DNA of 5,851 bases from Chloroflexia bacterium. Its GTDB lineage: Bacteria > Chloroflexota > Chloroflexia > Thermomicrobiales > UBA6265. Of the stretch, positions 1 through 5,560 are shown one piece after another (position 1 is the stretch's first letter; every line of letters begins with the position of its first letter). The stretch is taken from positions 1 through 5,851 of the forward strand of contig JACCUV010000124.1 of the NCBI GenBank assembly GCA_013698495.1, given 5' to 3'. Position numbers and translations under genes: made by a program. Below the pieces are notes generated by a model. It worked only from the letters and a program-made list of their open reading frames with translations, was not told the origin of the DNA and searched no databases.

Positions 1-304
1 TCCAGATCAGGGCCACGAGCACCGAGTTGAAAAACCAGCGCGCGATGTTGGAATCGAATGCCGTTTGGTAGGCAGCGTCGGTCGGGTCTTGCGGCCAAAA
101 CATGTTGCCAAAGGAGAGCTGGGCTGCTTCCGGGCTCGTCTTCAACGATGTCGCGATGCTGAAGGCGAAAGGTATGAACATCGCCAGCGCGACAGACACC
201 AGGACAACGACAGCGATGATCTGGACCGCGCGTTCCCCCGGATTTTGGGCGCCGCCCACTTGTCCGGTCTCTCGGTTTTTGCCAGGTTTCATGCTCCCAA
301 CCAC
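1..304 (-). CDS. Carbohydrate ABC transporter permease, MalG type (N-terminal part, cut by window edge)
   Basis: Inner-membrane subunit that would pair with the adjacent MalF-type permease to form the channel of a sugar importer. About 101 residues are visible. A hydrophilic N-terminus is followed by a transmembrane segment at about residues 27-49. Next comes the family-typical stretch: IPFAFSIATSLKTSPE (about 44-59), an aromatic/proline motif FWPQ (69-72), and RWFFNSVLVAL (89-99) entering the second membrane helix. The GTG start at 304 is chosen because a perfect AAGGAG lies 7 bases upstream; an in-frame ATG at 292 has only a weak GGGAG. The gene starts 22 bases after the stop of the upstream permease, so the two are almost surely co-transcribed and translated. 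The EAA loop that contacts the ATPase lies outside the window. The permease assignment is secure; the transported sugar is unknown. Confidence 0.9.
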   Translation of the reverse strand, partial: MVGSMKPGKNRETGQVGGAQNPGERAVQIIAVVVLVSVALAMFIPFAFSIATSLKTSPEAAQLSFGNMFWPQDPTDAAYQTAFDSNIARWFFNSVLVALIW

Positions 305-311
305 GATGCAA

Positions 312-317
312 CTCCTT
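312..317 (-). promoter_or_regulatory. Ribosome binding site AAGGAG of the MalG-type permease
   Basis: AAGGAG on the minus strand lies 7 bases before GTG 304. It decides the start in favour of GTG 304 over ATG 292. It sits in the 22-base gap after the preceding permease, so translation is likely initiated independently rather than by stop-start overlap. Confidence 0.75.
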
Positions 318-326
318 GACGATCTC

Positions 327-1307
327 CTAGTCGAGGCCAGATTCCTTGATGAATCGGCGTTGAATGAGGTAGATCGAGAGGATAATCAGGAACAGGACGA
401 CGGCGATCGCGCAGGCCATGCCCATCGCGAACCCACGGAATCCCTCTTCGTAGACGAGGTATCCAAGCGTCAACGTCGTTTTGACCGGTGAACCTCCCGG
501 CGTCATTACGAAGATCTGGTCGAAAACCTGGAAGGTGCCGATGAAGCCGAGTGTTGTGACAAAGAAGATCACCGGGCGCAGCATCGGGATTGTGATCTGG
601 AAGAATTGTTGGCGCTTGTTGGCGCCGTCGATCGAGGCCGCCTCATAGAGATCTCCGGAGATACCCTGGAGCCCGGCCAGGAAGATAACCATCATCGAGC
701 CCATCGTCGTCCAGATGTTCATCATCATGATCGAGGCAAGAGCTACGCTGGGACCCGCCAGCCAGGGGGTGACGTTGTCGATCCCCACGGCATTCAACAG
801 CATTTCGATGACGCCCTTGGGATTGCTTAGCCAAGGCGGTTGAGGCGTGCCAAACCCGATTGCCCGCAACCCGAAGTTGATCAACCCGTTCTGCTGGTAC
901 ATCCAGATGAAAATCACGGAAATGACAACGGAGGAACTGATCGAAGGAAAGTAGAATGCGGTCCTGAAGAATGCCTTGCCTGGAATCGCCCGGTTGGCGA
1001 GGACAGCGAGGAGCACGCCCAGGAACGTCTGGACCGGAACGACACCGAGCGCGAACCAGATCGTGTTGCGCAACGCGATCTCGAAATCCGGGTCGCTGAA
1101 GAGGTCGCGGTAGTTGGCCAGACCCCGGAACGGTCGCCCAGGCTCGATCAGGCTCCACTCATGGAAACTCACCCAGAAGACCTGTGCGATCGGCCAAAAA
1201 ACGAAGACCGTGAGCACGATCAGCGCGGGCGCGATGAACACCCATCCCGCAAGGGCATCTTCCGCCTCAATTGGACCGCGACGCTTGCGAGTGGGGAATA
1301 CAGCCAC
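327..1307 (-). CDS. Carbohydrate ABC transporter permease, MalF type
   Basis: Membrane subunit of a binding-protein-dependent sugar importer, about 326 residues from GTG 1307. After a charged N-terminus there are six hydrophobic segments: about residues 20-48, 82-106, 119-138, 188-213, 246-268 and 294-316. The ATPase-contact (EAA) loop is visible as EAASIDGANKRQQF (222-235), ending in ITIPMLRP, which matches the EAA---G---------I-LP consensus. The C-terminal RRFIKESGLD is typical. A TTG at 1313 is an alternative start two codons longer. GTG 1307 is preferred because AGGGG lies 6 bases before it but abuts the TTG. The region between the third and fourth membrane segments (about 143-190) looks longer than usual and contains two PWLxxP motifs. 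The gene lies downstream of the binding-protein gene across a palindrome-bearing gap. The family call is secure; the substrate is unknown. Confidence 0.94.
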   Translation of the reverse strand: MAVFPTRKRRGPIEAEDALAGWVFIAPALIVLTVFVFWPIAQVFWVSFHEWSLIEPGRPFRGLANYRDLFSDPDFEIALRNTIWFALGVVPVQTFLGVLLAVLANRAIPGKAFFRTAFYFPSISSSVVISVIFIWMYQQNGLINFGLRAIGFGTPQPPWLSNPKGVIEMLLNAVGIDNVTPWLAGPSVALASIMMMNIWTTMGSMMVIFLAGLQGISGDLYEAASIDGANKRQQFFQITIPMLRPVIFFVTTLGFIGTFQVFDQIFVMTPGGSPVKTTLTLGYLVYEEGFRGFAMGMACAIAVVLFLIILSIYLIQRRFIKESGLD

Positions 1308-1374
1308 GCTCAACCCCTGTCTTTGACGCGATTCAACTGCCCGAGTGTGGGGCCTATGTCTTGGAACCGGACCA

Positions 1375-1387
1375 GGTGACTGTCACC
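1375..1387. repeat. 13-bp palindrome GGTGAC-T-GTCACC
   Basis: Perfect 6-bp inverted repeat around one base, 67 bases upstream of the MalF-type permease start. It could be an operator or a small hairpin in the leader of the permease genes. Nothing else in the window shares it, so function is unproven. Confidence 0.35.
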
Positions 1388-1410
1388 CCGGTCTTGACTT
1401 CTCCCAGGTC

Positions 1411-1523
1411 GTCATCCTGACGAAGGAAGAATCCCGGCCCCCCTGGATACGGAGCAGCCGGTACGGTTCGAATACCGCTTCGGTATCCAGCGGGGCCGGG
1501 ATTCCTCGCAAGCTCGGAATGAC
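1411..1523. repeat. MITE/REP-like palindromic element between binding-protein and permease genes
   Basis: The 40-base left arm (1411-1450) and 41-base right arm (1483-1523) are imperfect inverted repeats. Both begin GTCAT at the outer end, carry GAATCCCGGCCCC in the middle and end CTGGATAC at the loop side. The 32-base centre holds a small CGGTA/TACCG stem around TTCGAA. GGTC occurs directly outside both ends (1407-1410 and 1524-1527), as a 4-bp target duplication would. There is no coding capacity. The outer sequence resembles GTCATTCCGAGC...GAGGAATCC repeats that I recall from many Chloroflexota intergenic regions. In RNA it would fold into a long stem directly after the binding-protein stop, where it could protect or attenuate the transcript. 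It is not a classic intrinsic terminator because no T-run follows on the minus strand. Confidence 0.8.
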
Positions 1524-1571
1524 GGTCGGTTTGCTGGCGCACAAAATACGGAGGACGCCGCACCGTCCTCG

Positions 1572-2888
1572 CTAGTTGAGCGTGATGTTGTTCTCCGCGG
1601 CCGTGACGAGCTGGGCTTGCGCCTCGGTCACGTCGATTTGGCCGGCGAAGAGCGATTGCAACACGGCGTTGGCGTCGGTCGCGAACGTCTGACCGCCTGG
1701 ACCATACTGCACACTTGTAGCGTACTCACCCGCCGCCAGGTACGGCGCCCGCTCCGGGAACAACTCCAGAAACTCGCCTTCAAGCGCGGGCAGGGCAGGA
1801 AGCGCCAGACCATACGGCATCATCTCGCGTACGCCATCGACGCTCGTCAGGTAGTTGGTGAGCACCCAGGCCGCGTCGGGATTCTGGCTACCGGAGAAGA
1901 TCGAATACGCCTGGGTGAAGGCGGGAGTGCCCGGTCCGGCTGGGCCGGATGGAAGCTCGGCGACGGCGAATTCCTTGTCTGGAGCCTGGTCGTTGAGAGT
2001 CGGGAACATCCAGTTGCCTTCGAAGACCATCGAGGTCAAGCCCTGGACAAAGGCATCGCCGGGCCAACCGGCGCCGATATCGACCGATGTCGCGGACAGA
2101 CCGTCGGTATACAACCCGTAGAAGTACTCGAGCGCCTGTGTGACTTCAGGCGAGCCGAGGGTGATTTCCGTGACGTCCTCGTTGGTGGTATTGCCACCGG
2201 CCTGGTACATGAAGATCACGAACCGGTCGAAATTGGGATCGAGCGCCAGCGCGGTTTGCCCGGTAGCGTCCTTGAGCGCCTGGAGCGCGGTGCGCAGTTC
2301 GTCCCAGGTCGTGGGCATCTCAATGCCGGCGCTCTCGAAGGCGGCCGGATCGTAGACGGCGCCGATCGGGGACCAGTCCTTCGGCAACCCGTACAGTGCG
2401 CCCTGCCACGTATAGGCATTCACCAGCGGCGTGTAGTACATGTCCGCGGTGATGCCATCTTCGGCCATGTAATCGTCGATCGGGAGCAAGACGTCGCGGG
2501 ACATGAAATCCTGGGCGAACTCGTTCTGGACGAAGAAGACATCCGCCGCGTTGCCAGCCGCGATCGCCGTCTGGATCTGGACGAGATACTCGGCAGGAAT
2601 GTTTTCGTAGGTGACCGTGATATTCGGGTACTTGGCGGCGAACCCCGCGAGCTGGGCCGCCGTGATTTCCTGACCGATCGCGTCACCCGATCCGGCCATT
2701 CGCACTTCACCGGAAGCACGTTCGGCAACGACGGAAACCGGAGCCTCACCGGCCGGCGAGGCCGACGGCGAGGCGTCCTGCGCGAAGGCGGAACCACGGG
2801 CACTGAGGAGACCGAGACCTCCCAGCGCCGCACCTCCCTTGACGACGGAACGACGTGAAGATCGGCTACGCGTCAGTGAACTCGACAT
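1572..2888 (-). CDS. Extracellular solute-binding protein, family 1, Tat-exported sugar ABC transporter component
   Basis: A 438-residue periplasmic or cell-surface protein that captures the sugar and delivers it to the downstream permeases. The N-terminus is a twin-arginine signal: SRRSVVK (residues 11-17), a Gly/Ala/Leu core (18-28) and a probable cleavage site after AFA (36). A Ser/Ala/Pro linker (39-50) follows. No lipobox cysteine is present, unlike most such proteins in single-membrane bacteria. Family-typical stretches include FAAKYPNITVTYENIP (83-98), the AIAAGNAADVFFVQ block (108-121), LYGLPKDWSP (166-174), YDPAAFESAGIEMPTTWDEL (179-198), MVFEGNWM (287-294) and AAWVLTNYLTS (339-349). 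The ATG at 2888 has AAGGAG 10 bases upstream. Length and motifs fit an intact family 1 binding protein. The ligand cannot be predicted, though the neighbouring oxidoreductase and isomerase suggest a sugar, polyol or sugar acid. Confidence 0.94.
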   Translation of the reverse strand: MSSSLTRSRSSRRSVVKGGAALGGLGLLSARGSAFAQDASPSASPAGEAPVSVVAERASGEVRMAGSGDAIGQEITAAQLAGFAAKYPNITVTYENIPAEYLVQIQTAIAAGNAADVFFVQNEFAQDFMSRDVLLPIDDYMAEDGITADMYYTPLVNAYTWQGALYGLPKDWSPIGAVYDPAAFESAGIEMPTTWDELRTALQALKDATGQTALALDPNFDRFVIFMYQAGGNTTNEDVTEITLGSPEVTQALEYFYGLYTDGLSATSVDIGAGWPGDAFVQGLTSMVFEGNWMFPTLNDQAPDKEFAVAELPSGPAGPGTPAFTQAYSIFSGSQNPDAAWVLTNYLTSVDGVREMMPYGLALPALPALEGEFLELFPERAPYLAAGEYATSVQYGPGGQTFATDANAVLQSLFAGQIDVTEAQAQLVTAAENNITLN

Positions 2889-2898
2889 GTCGATTCAA

Positions 2899-2904
2899 CT
2901 CCTT
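2899..2904 (-). promoter_or_regulatory. Ribosome binding site AAGGAG of the binding-protein gene
   Basis: AAGGAG lies 10 bases before ATG 2888. The context CAAGGAGTTGAATCG is nearly identical to the context of the MalG-type permease site (CAAGGAGTTGCATCG), consistent with extended pairing to the 16S rRNA end. Confidence 0.7.
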
Positions 2905-3009
2905 GTGTTGCGCCGGCGCCGCCATTCGGCAATGCCAACAGACAATTAACGTGTCGCTTACCGCAGGGGTACACAATCGCACGCATATCCGATTCAGGAC
3001 GACGCATTC

Positions 3010-3038
3010 ATTCTACTCCGCGCTACGATCCAGCACAA
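3010..3038 (-). promoter_or_regulatory. Candidate promoter of the binding-protein gene
   Basis: On the minus strand, TTGTGC (-35, at 3033-3038) and TAGAAT (-10, at 3010-3015) are separated by 17 bases, giving a start near 3003 and a leader of about 115 bases. The -10 matches TATAAT at 5 of 6 positions; the -35 matches TTGACA at only 3. Support comes from a close look-alike ahead of the oxidoreductase gene, with the same TTGTGC, a GGAT early in the spacer and GCGGA just before the -10. CTGGATCG overlaps the end of the -35 and the spacer and recurs in repeats A and B, as an operator would. Confidence 0.5.
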
Positions 3039-3110
3039 TTGCAAGGGAGTCCATGGGGGCCAGCGCGTTGACGTCGACGAAGTCACTCCAATGCGCATGT
3101 GCCCGCGCAC

Positions 3111-3203
3111 GGGCGGATCTGGATCGACCGGAGTAGACAGTTTCCAAAACTGGATCTTGTCGATCCTGTGGTCCGCCCTTTTTGGAACGAACGCTGGGCG
3201 GAC
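3111..3203. repeat. Three-part GGGCGGA/TCCGCCC set able to form alternative hairpins
   Basis: GGGCGGA occurs at 3111-3117, its complement TCCGCCC at 3172-3178, and GGGCGGA again at 3196-3202. The middle copy can pair with either flank but not both. One pairing closes the long copy A palindrome; the other makes an 8-bp stem with a 17-base loop. On the minus strand neither is followed by a T-run, so an intrinsic terminator is not supported. If this region is transcribed as the tail of the isomerase mRNA, it would be highly structured. Confidence 0.45.
3114..3178 (+). repeat. 65-bp palindromic repeat, copy A
   Basis: It aligns without gaps to the reverse complement of 4192-4256, with 50 of 65 bases identical by hand count. 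Identity concentrates at the ends: TGGATCGACCG followed by GTAGACA on one side, and TTGTCGATCC followed by GTGGTCCGCCC on the other, with a variable 11-base centre. Each copy is itself an inverted repeat: here TGGATCGAC faces GTCGATCCTG. It lies about 100 bases beyond the isomerase stop and about 110-175 bases upstream of the predicted binding-protein transcription start. It may be a paired operator or a dispersed palindromic repeat. Confidence 0.7.
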
Positions 3204-3279
3204 GACCTTGCTCAGCTATTGGTCATTTGCCGTTTGCGACCGGGGTCCGCCTGTACGACATACGGTCGGCGGCCCGCAT

Positions 3280-4143
3280 TCAAATGCCGGCGGCGGTGAA
3301 CAGCTTCCTGATCGAGGCGCTGGTTTCGGTCGCGGCGGCGACGGGATTGACGGCCGCCAGCTCGTTGATGCGGGCACTGAACGGTTCGGCGACCACCGGA
3401 CCGGCAAAACCGATCGCCTCCAGCTTCGCGATCATCTCTGGAACCGGAATCACGCCGGTTTCCATTGGCAAGGTGCGCACCAGGTCCTGCTGCTCGTCGA
3501 TTTCGAGCCCGACCGGCGCGTCGTTGACGTGGACGACAAACACGTTGCCTGGGTTGAGGAGGTCCATTTCCTCGATCGTGCCGTGGGCGGTGTAGTGATG
3601 CCAAACGTCAAACAACACCCCGATGTTGCCGGTCCCGACATCGGCGGCGAGGTTCAGCATCCGCGGCATGCTGTAGATGAACTCGTATTTGAACTTGTCG
3701 CGGAGCGTTTTTGGGGCAATGAACTCGATTCCGAGGCTGACTCCGGACGCCTTCAGCGCCTCCGCGTAGGGCCGCAGTCGCTCGACGATGAATGCGTACT
3801 GGTCGTCGAATTCCCGCTCGTCGTTCGCGGGCATGATCCCGGTCGTGGTGAACGGATTGCCGAGGGCGGCACCGAGTTCGGCGAGCGGCTTGAGCGCTTC
3901 GAGATCGGCATCGCGGTTGGCGTCGTCCTGCCAGCGCGCTCCGGCGCCCCATCCTCCTGGCCGAACGTCTTTGCTGGAGAACAGGTTCTTGACGTGGTCG
4001 ACGCCGTGACGATCGGCCAGTGATTTGACCTCGTTGATGTCGAACCAGAGACCGTCGAATCCGGTTCGGGCGGCGAGGTCGATCGATGCTTCCAGATCGA
4101 GACCCTTGATCCCGATCGCGCCGGTCATGAGCGATGAATACAT
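3280..4143 (-). CDS. Sugar phosphate isomerase/epimerase family protein (AP endonuclease 2-like TIM barrel)
   Basis: Predicted cytoplasmic metal-dependent enzyme of 287 residues that would isomerise, epimerise or dehydrate a sugar intermediate. Barrel motifs occur in order: DLAARTGFDGLWFDINEV (22-39), SLGIEFIAP (136-144), IGVLFDVWHHY (174-184), VFVVHVNDAP (201-210) and a C-terminal VVAEPFS (250-256). These give probable metal ligands Glu140, Asp179, His205 and Glu253, the E-D-H-E set known from IolE/IolI and xylose-isomerase-like barrels. ATG 4143 is chosen because AAAGGA lies 6 bases before it and the protein then begins just before the first strand; an in-frame GTG at 4170 (296 residues) has AGGA upstream and cannot be excluded. 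It sits between the oxidoreductase and the binding-protein gene, supporting a role in the same catabolic route. The exact reaction is not identifiable. Confidence 0.9.
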   Translation of the reverse strand: MYSSLMTGAIGIKGLDLEASIDLAARTGFDGLWFDINEVKSLADRHGVDHVKNLFSSKDVRPGGWGAGARWQDDANRDADLEALKPLAELGAALGNPFTTTGIMPANDEREFDDQYAFIVERLRPYAEALKASGVSLGIEFIAPKTLRDKFKYEFIYSMPRMLNLAADVGTGNIGVLFDVWHHYTAHGTIEEMDLLNPGNVFVVHVNDAPVGLEIDEQQDLVRTLPMETGVIPVPEMIAKLEAIGFAGPVVAEPFSARINELAAVNPVAAATETSASIRKLFTAAGI

Positions 4144-4191
4144 GGGGATTCCTTTGACTTCCAGTTGCACGTTAATTCCTGGGGTCGGATC

Positions 4192-4256
4192 GGGCGGACC
4201 ACTGGATCGACAAAACGTGATCCCGGAACGTGTCTACGTCGGTCGATCCAGTTCCG
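4192..4256 (-). repeat. 65-bp palindromic repeat, copy B
   Basis: This is the inverted partner of 3114-3178, lying in the gap between the oxidoreductase stop and the isomerase start. Its arms are a perfect 11-bp inverted repeat, ACTGGATCGAC (4201-4211) facing GTCGATCCAGT (4242-4252). A further GGATCGG (4187-4193) and CCGATCC (4254-4260) lie outside, so it could form a long stem in RNA or bind a symmetric regulator in DNA. No good -10 box was found nearby, so an isomerase promoter here is not claimed. Confidence 0.7.
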
Positions 4257-4278
4257 ATCCTCCAAAACCTCTTCCGCC

Positions 4279-5403
4279 TTACAGCAGGACTTCGTCTGGC
4301 ACCTCGACGCTGAACGGCGTGTTGAACGCCGCGGTCCGGGCGACGGGCGTGCCCGTCGGATCCTCGGGCAGCGACACCGTGGCCCCGATCTGGGCAGAGA
4401 GATACGCCGCCTTGATCACCTGCAGGGTTCGGATCGTGTCGTCGATCGGTGCAGGGTTCGGCGCGCCGTTCTGGACCATCTCGATGAAGTGACCGATTTC
4501 GAGCGTGAACGTCGCAGGAACCGGAAACGTCATTTCGGCCGCCTGGGGCCACTTGTACAACTGATGCTTGAGGTATGTCTGGCTGCCGGCCAGCGCCCCG
4601 AATTCGGCCTCGACTTCGAACTGGCGGCCCTCGACCACGTCGAACGCCCAACTGGTGATGATCTGGCCTACCGCGCCCGATTCGAAGCGCACGATCACAT
4701 GACCAGTGTCCTCCGTTGGCAAGTGCGAAAGCAGGAACCGGCTGAGGAACCCGGTGACCTCGACCGGGCGATCGCCGGCCGCCATCGAAAGCAACCGATA
4801 CGTGCCGTGGTAGCCGGTGTCGAGCAGTTCTCCGCCGCCCGCCTGGGTCAGGTTCGCGCGCCAGCCTTTCTGGCCGCCGCCCGCCGCGGCGCTGCCGGAC
4901 GTCCACGGATCGAAAGATCGCGATTGGAAGGTCTCGATCGAGCGGTACATGAAGGGCGTGCCGATAATGCCGCTCTCAATCAGGCGGCGCGCCTCGAGCA
5001 GGGCCGGCGTGAACAGGTTGTTGTGGGCGCCCATGAAGACCGCGCCTGTTTCATTTAACGTGTCCCGGATCAGGATGCCATCGCCAAGCGTGGTGCAAAG
5101 CGGCTTCTCGCAGAGAATCGCCTTGCCGGCTTTGGCGGCCTTGATTACGGCATCGGTGTGCAAGTGATGGGGTAGGCAAATGTCGATAACGTCGATCTCA
5201 GCATCGCCAACCACGGCGTCAATCGAGTCGTAGACTTTGGCCGAACCGGCGGTGTGAAGATGGCTCATCGTCTGGGCGCGGTCGGTCGCGACATCGGAAA
5301 AGGCGGCGATCGTCGTTCTTTCCGGATACGCGTTCCAACCCCGCGCGTGGACGTTGGCGATTCCGCCCGCTCCCAGGATGCCTACTCGTAACGGTGAACT
5401 CAC
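4279..5403 (-). CDS. Gfo/Idh/MocA family NAD(P)-dependent oxidoreductase
   Basis: A 374-residue cytoplasmic dehydrogenase, a family that oxidises inositol, glucose derivatives or other sugars at a ring hydroxyl. The N-terminal Rossmann domain starts with VGILGAGGIANVHA (7-20), carrying the GxGxxx nucleotide-binding loop. DVIDICLPHHLH (71-82) follows, then the family signature GKAILCEKPL (93-102) with the conserved Glu99-Lys100-Pro101. The C-terminal domain contains GGGELLDTGYHG (189-200), whose Asp195 and His199 match the catalytic D-x-G-x-H pattern. The frame stays open far upstream (to 5751), but that extension overlaps the DUF1697 gene and has no family similarity. GTG 5403 is chosen because GAGGAG lies 4 bases before it and the Rossmann fold starts within seven residues. 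A candidate promoter lies about 100 bases upstream. The substrate is unknown, probably the imported compound or a derivative. Confidence 0.93.
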   Translation of the reverse strand: MSSPLRVGILGAGGIANVHARGWNAYPERTTIAAFSDVATDRAQTMSHLHTAGSAKVYDSIDAVVGDAEIDVIDICLPHHLHTDAVIKAAKAGKAILCEKPLCTTLGDGILIRDTLNETGAVFMGAHNNLFTPALLEARRLIESGIIGTPFMYRSIETFQSRSFDPWTSGSAAAGGGQKGWRANLTQAGGGELLDTGYHGTYRLLSMAAGDRPVEVTGFLSRFLLSHLPTEDTGHVIVRFESGAVGQIITSWAFDVVEGRQFEVEAEFGALAGSQTYLKHQLYKWPQAAEMTFPVPATFTLEIGHFIEMVQNGAPNPAPIDDTIRTLQVIKAAYLSAQIGATVSLPEDPTGTPVARTAAFNTPFSVEVPDEVLL

Positions 5404-5471
5404 AAAACTCCTCGTTTCTGGTTGTGTGCTGTGCGCCGGGGTCCGTGCCCGAAACACCGCCTGACCCGCCG

Positions 5472-5483
5472 CATCGCGCGATG
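5472..5483. promoter_or_regulatory. Perfect 12-bp palindrome CATCGCGCGATG, candidate operator
   Basis: An uninterrupted self-complementary 12-mer lies between the predicted oxidoreductase promoter and its start codon, about 18-29 bases after the predicted transcription start. That is a position where a bound repressor would block transcription. No second copy was noticed in the window. Confidence 0.35.
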
Positions 5484-5507
5484 AGCGTGGCGATAGACTC
5501 GGGGCCG

Positions 5508-5535
5508 ATTGTATCCGCTGCGAGAATCCGCACAA
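5508..5535 (-). promoter_or_regulatory. Candidate promoter of the oxidoreductase gene
   Basis: On the minus strand TTGTGC (5530-5535) and TACAAT (5508-5513) are 16 bases apart, giving a start near 5501. TACAAT matches TATAAT at 5 of 6 positions. The -35 and parts of the spacer match the candidate promoter of the binding-protein gene, suggesting the same polymerase form or shared control. Confidence 0.5.
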
Positions 5536-5560
5536 GGGGGTCAGCGCCTGAAACGTCGCC

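Larger units (their letters stand above)
2889..3279. other. 391-base non-coding region between isomerase and binding-protein genes
   Basis: No credible gene lies here. Reading in the minus direction from the isomerase stop, it holds a GTCCGCCC/GGGCGGAC stem (3196-3203 with 3171-3178), the palindromic repeat copy A (3114-3178), a small GCCCG/CGGGC hairpin (3101-3114), a candidate promoter (3010-3038), and a leader of about 115 bases ending in a strong ribosome binding site. The leader contains GCGCCGGCGC (about 2912-2921), which may form a small hairpin. No recognisable riboswitch was found. Confidence 0.7.

Noticed and set aside
1354..1563. Small minus-strand open frame (69 residues) in the binding-protein to permease gap
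   Set aside because: It runs through the palindromic element, so its sequence is explained by the repeat; no convincing ribosome binding site or family similarity.
1617..2858. Long plus-strand open frame opposite the binding-protein gene (413 residues)
   Set aside because: Composition is Arg/Gly/Val-rich antisense shadow, while the minus strand encodes a clear family 1 binding protein.
3111..3183. Palindrome followed by TTTTT on the plus strand, resembling an intrinsic terminator
   Set aside because: No plus-strand gene precedes it, the loop is over 30 bases, and the other copy of the repeat has no T-run.
3091..4023. Plus-strand open frame opposite the isomerase (310 residues)
   Set aside because: It is a shadow of the isomerase gene with no recognisable domain; its start lies inside repeat-rich non-coding sequence.
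2943..4178. Shared 10-mer CACGTTAATT upstream of both the binding-protein and isomerase genes
   Set aside because: A 10-base match between two places in a window of this size is expected by chance, and the flanks do not extend the match.
4200..4256. Promoter for the isomerase inside repeat B (TAGACA with TTGTCG 17 bases on)
   Set aside because: TTGTCG is a poor -10 and no alternative pair fits; co-transcription with the oxidoreductase is simpler.
4165..5058. Plus-strand open frame opposite the oxidoreductase (297 residues)
   Set aside because: It is the antisense of a well-supported oxidoreductase, Arg-rich and without family motifs.
5461..5544. CTGACCC/GGGTCAG inverted repeat flanking the oxidoreductase promoter
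   Set aside because: Only 7 bases, about 70 bases apart; consistent with chance.
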